Source of the DNA: VMDJ01 sp038146785
GTDB lineage: Bacteria; Pseudomonadota; Gammaproteobacteria; Chromatiales; Chromatiaceae
Length of the DNA: 64,000 nucleotides
NCBI GenBank assembly: GCA_038146785.1
Contig: JAYQSI010000002.1
Location: 47,190 to 111,189, forward strand
Reading direction: 5' to 3'
The translations under genes and the position numbers were made by a program. Positions within the stretch are counted from its first letter, which is position 1, and every line of letters begins with the position of its first letter. A model generated the notes under the pieces. It searched no databases. It was not told the origin of the DNA and saw only the letters and a program-made list of their open reading frames with translations. Positions 60,288 to 64,000 of this stretch are shown here, one piece after another.

Positions 60288-61649
60288 ATGGAAATTCTGC
60301 AGAAAGTTTTCTTTTTTATCGTTGCGATTGGTGTGCTGGTCACAGTGCATGAGTTCGGCCATTACTGGGTAGCTCGTCGAGCGGGCATTAAGGTGCTGCG
60401 TTTCTCAATTGGTTTTGGTCGACCTTTGCTTTCATGGGTTAGGGGTGAAGATAAAACCGAATATGTGATTGCAGCGATTCCTCTGGGTGGTTACGTCAAG
60501 ATGGTTGATACCCGAGAAGGTGATATCGCTGAGCAAGATTTGCCACGCGCGTTTGATAAGCAGTCGTTAGCAAAACGCACTGCCGTTGTGGCAGCGGGGC
60601 CTGTGTTTAACTTTATCTTCGCTATTTTGGCTTACTGGCTGGTTTTTCAAATTGGCGAAACTGGTGCGCGTCCTTTGGTTGGGCAATTGGCAAGCAATGG
60701 TGTGGCAGTTGAAGCTGGCTTTATGCCAGGCGATGAGTTTGTCTCAATTTCCGGTGAGAAAACGCCAACCTGGGGTTCTGTAGCGCAGCGAATCGCGACC
60801 ACGGTGATGGCGGGTGAGGATCTTTCCATCCGTGTGCAGGGTGAAGAGGGCTTTGCTAGAGACTTGGTGGTTAATGCCGCTGTGTTCGGTGAGTTTGATG
60901 AGAATACGGATGTACTTAAGACCTTGGGTATCGAGCCGGCTAAACCACAAATTCCAGCGATTGTTGGCGAAGTCATTCCAAATGGACCGGCTGAAAAAGC
61001 AGGCTTGCAGCAAGGCGATGTGATCAAGGCAATTGATGGGCAGCCTGTCGAGGATTGGTTTGCGTGGGTCAAATGGGTTCGCGATAACCCGGATAAAGAG
61101 CTCAGTCTTAATATTCAACGAAACGGATCAGCGTTGGCATTGCGTTTGACCCCTGAGCGTGTAGAGCAGGGTGGTGAGGTCTTTGGCCGTGTTGGGTTGA
61201 AAGCGCAGGCGCCAAGTGAGGATCTTTCTCGTTATCGAACTGAGATTATCTTGGGGCCAGTTGATGCGTTTGTAGGGGCTGTTGATCGCACAGCTGAATA
61301 TTCATGGCTAACACTGAAAGTGTTGGGGCGGATGCTCATTGGTGAGGCCTCGGTTAAAAATTTGAGTGGTCCGCTGACGATTGCTGATGTGGCTGGTCAA
61401 ACAGCGTCTTTTGGCTTGGTGGCTTTTTTGAAGTTTTTAGCCATTGTGAGCATCAGTTTGGGCGTATTGAATCTTTTGCCAGTCCCCATGCTTGATGGCG
61501 GACATTTGCTCTATTTTGCGGTTGAGGCGGTGACCGGCAAGTCGGTTAGCGAGGCTATTCAATTACGTGCCCAGCAAATCGGTATTGCGGTATTGGCCTC
61601 AGTGATGTTTTTGGCCTTTTACGTTGATTTTACTCGTTATTTTGGCTGA
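60288..61649 (+). CDS. rseP: Site-2 zinc metalloprotease RseP
   Basis: Intramembrane protease of 453 residues that cleaves anti-sigma factor RseA in the envelope stress response and clears signal peptides. The zinc site VTVHEFGHYW (HExxH at about 22-26) is in the first membrane helix, two PDZ domains occupy about 120-320, and NLLPVPMLDGGHL carries the third metal ligand in a later helix. It precedes bamA, the usual order. Confidence 0.97.
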   Translation: MEILQKVFFFIVAIGVLVTVHEFGHYWVARRAGIKVLRFSIGFGRPLLSWVRGEDKTEYVIAAIPLGGYVKMVDTREGDIAEQDLPRAFDKQSLAKRTAVVAAGPVFNFIFAILAYWLVFQIGETGARPLVGQLASNGVAVEAGFMPGDEFVSISGEKTPTWGSVAQRIATTVMAGEDLSIRVQGEEGFARDLVVNAAVFGEFDENTDVLKTLGIEPAKPQIPAIVGEVIPNGPAEKAGLQQGDVIKAIDGQPVEDWFAWVKWVRDNPDKELSLNIQRNGSALALRLTPERVEQGGEVFGRVGLKAQAPSEDLSRYRTEIILGPVDAFVGAVDRTAEYSWLTLKVLGRMLIGEASVKNLSGPLTIADVAGQTASFGLVAFLKFLAIVSISLGVLNLLPVPMLDGGHLLYFAVEAVTGKSVSEAIQLRAQQIGIAVLASVMFLAFYVDFTRYFG

Positions 61650-61767
61650 ATCGCCTTCGCGTCAGGCGGGTGGCAACGCCCCGGGTATTCCCGATATAAT
61701 CTGCGGATAATTTCGCCCTAAAAGGCGATGATAAAAGAATAAACACGCATTGCGTTCGAAGGTTGTT

Positions 61768-64000
61768 ATGACGCCAATTCAAAAGCTACTTGCTGGAGCT
61801 GTTTTTTCAGCAGTTGCTCTGTCTGTCCAAGCTGACACTTTCAAAGTGGAAGATATCCGTGTTGAAGGTTTGCAGCGTATTACGGCAGGTACCGTATTTA
61901 ACTACCTTCCAGTTAAGCCGGGACAGACAATCGACGAGGCTGAAACAGCCGGTATCGTGCGTGAGTTATTCAAAACGGGTTTCTTTAAAGATGTTCGTTT
62001 GGAGCGCCAAGGCGATGTCTTGATTGTTTCTGTGGATGAACGTCCTGCGATTGCAGAGCTGACATTCAGTGGTAACAAGTCGATTCCTGAAGAAGCGCTG
62101 CGTGAAGGCTTGAAAGATGCTGGCTTGGCTGAAGGTCGTACCTTTGATCAGTCGGTGCTCGATAACATTCAGCAAGAATTAGAGCGCCAGTTCTTTAACC
62201 AAGGTAAATATTCGGTCACCGTTGAAACTGTCGTCACTCCGCTAGAGCGTAATCGTGTTGGTATCGCAATTGATATTGTTGAAGGTGATACGGCTCGTAT
62301 TAAGCAAATTAACATTGTGGGTAACCAAGCCTTCGAAGAAGAAGATCTTCTCGACATGTTTGATTCGAAGGCTGGTAGTTGGACAGCGTGGTTAACTAAT
62401 GAAGATCAATATTCTCGTCCCAAGCTATCAGGCGATTTAGAAAAGCTGCGCTCGCATTATTTAGACCGCGGCTATATTAAATTCAAAATTGACTCTACCC
62501 AGGTTTCAATCACCCCAGATAAAAAAGATATCTACATCACCATCAATGTTAGCGAAGGTGATGTCTATCGTTTGAAGGATATTCAGCTAGCTGGCGAGTA
62601 TGTTGGCGAAACCGATGAGTATTTCCCGCTGATTCAATTGCGTCGCGGTGAAGCCTTTAATCGTAAAGAGATTGTGGGTAGCAGTGATCGTGTTTCAGCA
62701 CTACTTGCGGACAAGGGCTATGCCTTTGCAAACGTCAATGCGATTCCTGATATTAACGAAGACGATAAAACGGTTGTTGTGACTTATTTCGTTGACCCAG
62801 GTAAGCGCGTATATGTGCGTCGTTTAAATATCCGCGGTAACACTCGTACTCGAGACGAGGTGGTGCGTCGTGAGTTCCGTCAGATGGAATCGGCGTGGTT
62901 CTCAAGTGAAAAGCTTAAGCTATCCAAAGAGCGTGTTAACCGTACCGGCTATTTCCAAAAGGTAAACGTAGCAACGCCAACCGTGCCAGGTCAGCCTGAT
63001 CAGGTTGATGTAAATGTGGATCTTGAAGAGTTGCCAGCAGGTCAGTTGGTGGCGGGCTTGGGCTATTCTCAAGCGGATGGTGTGGCGTTCAATGCGGCTA
63101 TTTCGCAGGATAACTTTATTGGTACCGGCAAAAAGGTGTCGCTAGCGTTTAAAACGGCATCTGCTCAACAAGAATACACCGTTGCTTACACCAATCCTTA
63201 TTACACGGTTGATGGTGTGAGCCGTGGTTTTACCTTTAGTCATAAGGCAGCTGACTTCGCTGAATTAGATTCGGCAGACTATAAGATTGATGACACTATT
63301 TTGGGCGTTAATTTTGGTATTCCATTGACTGAATTTAACCGCTTTAGTTTTAGTTCAAACTTGCACTTCTCAAATTTTGAAAAGGCGGCTACGGCATCTT
63401 CGGTGGTCACCGATTGGCAAAATGCAGAAGGTACTTCATACACCAACTTAGATGTGGCCTTTAACTGGACAAGTGATGATCGAGATAGTGCATTGATGCC
63501 AACGTCAGGTTCTGTATCTCGTTTATCAGCAGAAGCCACTGTTCCAGGTAGTACGCTTGGTTTCTATAAAGCAGGTGCGAAGCATCGTCGCTATTGGCCC
63601 ATGTACGGTGATCTGGTGTTCTCACTGAATGGTGAGGTAGGTTACGGTGATTCTTACGGCGGCACCTCAAAGTTGCCTTTCTATGAGAATTATTACATTG
63701 GTGGTCCTTCGTCAGTACGTGGCTATGCAGCGCGCTCAATTGGTCCTCGTGAAGATGCGACAGCAACTGGTGACCCGATCGGCGGTAACTTTAAGCTGCT
63801 AACCAATGCAGAATTTTATGTTCCATCCCCAGTGTATTCAGACACGATGCGTTTAGTCGCTTTTGCGGATGCTGGTACCGTTATGGATACCACCAATGAT
63901 GTTGACTGGAATGAGTTGCGCTATTCAACGGGTGTTGGATTGTCGTGGATGTCACCTGTAGGTCCACTGACCTTGAGTTATGCAAAAGGCTTAAAAGAAG
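61768..64000 (+). CDS. bamA: Outer membrane assembly protein BamA, 3' end outside window
   Basis: Core of the BAM complex that inserts beta-barrel proteins in the outer membrane. About 744 residues are visible. They comprise a signal peptide (to SVQA-DTFKVEDI), five POTRA domains (about 23-420; first VEDIRVEGLQRITAGTV) and most of the beta barrel. The conserved loop-6 motif VRGY is seen at about residue 650 in GGPSSVRGYAARS. The last barrel strands and C-terminal Phe lie past base 64000. The start ATG at 61768 gives a normal signal peptide. Confidence 0.96.
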   Translation, partial: MTPIQKLLAGAVFSAVALSVQADTFKVEDIRVEGLQRITAGTVFNYLPVKPGQTIDEAETAGIVRELFKTGFFKDVRLERQGDVLIVSVDERPAIAELTFSGNKSIPEEALREGLKDAGLAEGRTFDQSVLDNIQQELERQFFNQGKYSVTVETVVTPLERNRVGIAIDIVEGDTARIKQINIVGNQAFEEEDLLDMFDSKAGSWTAWLTNEDQYSRPKLSGDLEKLRSHYLDRGYIKFKIDSTQVSITPDKKDIYITINVSEGDVYRLKDIQLAGEYVGETDEYFPLIQLRRGEAFNRKEIVGSSDRVSALLADKGYAFANVNAIPDINEDDKTVVVTYFVDPGKRVYVRRLNIRGNTRTRDEVVRREFRQMESAWFSSEKLKLSKERVNRTGYFQKVNVATPTVPGQPDQVDVNVDLEELPAGQLVAGLGYSQADGVAFNAAISQDNFIGTGKKVSLAFKTASAQQEYTVAYTNPYYTVDGVSRGFTFSHKAADFAELDSADYKIDDTILGVNFGIPLTEFNRFSFSSNLHFSNFEKAATASSVVTDWQNAEGTSYTNLDVAFNWTSDDRDSALMPTSGSVSRLSAEATVPGSTLGFYKAGAKHRRYWPMYGDLVFSLNGEVGYGDSYGGTSKLPFYENYYIGGPSSVRGYAARSIGPREDATATGDPIGGNFKLLTNAEFYVPSPVYSDTMRLVAFADAGTVMDTTNDVDWNELRYSTGVGLSWMSPVGPLTLSYAKGLKE

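Noticed and set aside
1..64000. tRNA genes, CRISPR arrays, insertion sequences, prophage or integron signs
   Set aside because: No cloverleaf-like sequence in gaps, no spaced repeats, and no transposase or integrase genes were found; the genes are closely packed and mostly core.

Overview
This window looks like the chromosome of a chemolithoautotrophic gammaproteobacterium of the sulfur-oxidiser type (Thiomicrospira/Hydrogenovibrio or Halothiobacillus style). The clues are two complete form IA RuBisCO operons, one with cbbQ and cbbO and one inside an alpha-carboxysome operon, three SulP anion transporters, and gammaproteobacterial core clusters in standard order (dnaX-ybaB-recR; rpsB-tsf-pyrH-frr-uppS-cdsA-dxr-rseP-bamA; tesA/ybbA-ybbP; yffB-dapE). 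GC looks moderate by eye. No tRNA, rRNA, insertion sequence, prophage or CRISPR array was seen. The genus cannot be fixed from sequence alone.

Layout. 1-7.3 kb: a zinc-type ABC binding protein behind a near-perfect Zur box, purKE, a BicA-like SulP transporter, two unknown small genes, tandem Bax-like glucosaminidases and an MBL-fold lipoprotein. 7.3-13.6 kb: non-carboxysomal RuBisCO operon cbbL-cbbS-cbbQ-cbbO (minus strand) with a divergent cbbR. 13.6-26.1 kb: SRP RNA, dnaX with a slippery site, ybaB-recR-hinT-yaiI, a UbiB-family kinase, unknown genes, an FAD oxidoreductase, ybbAP/tesA and nhaA. 26.1-38.9 kb: carboxysome region. The plus strand carries cbbL-cbbS-csoS2-csoSCA-csoS4A-csoS4B-csoS1-csoS1-acRAF-mcdA-mcdB-cbbR. 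A converging minus-strand group carries a BicA-type transporter, a stand-alone RuBisCO-small-subunit-like (SSUL-like) protein, CsoS1D and a Nudix hydrolase. 39.2-44.6 kb: Fur-box iron(III) ABC operon, membrane-anchored LuxR-type regulator, PepSY protein and cytochrome b561. 44.6-50.9 kb: dapE-yffB-SulP, dapD, EamA exporter-VOC-ArsM. 50.8-64 kb: glnD-map and the rpsB-to-bamA core cluster, with bamA cut by the window end.

How the parts fit: SulP/BicA transporters would supply bicarbonate. CsoSCA converts it to CO2 inside a shell of CsoS1, CsoS4 and CsoS1D, around RuBisCO that CsoS2 gathers and acRAF helps assemble. McdAB would space the carboxysomes along the nucleoid. The cbbQO-linked RuBisCO would work outside carboxysomes. 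Each RuBisCO operon has its own CbbR.

The most interesting item is the 106-residue protein at 36741-37061. It resembles the SSUL domain of beta-carboxysomal CcmM, including a W-x-S-C motif and a second cysteine, yet lies in an alpha-carboxysome locus. A caution: at least six otherwise normal genes (both cbbR, the FAD oxidoreductase, nhaA, csoS1D, dxr) are each broken by a 1-base indel, mostly at short homopolymers. This points to sequence error rather than gene decay, and the true products have to be read across the frame change.
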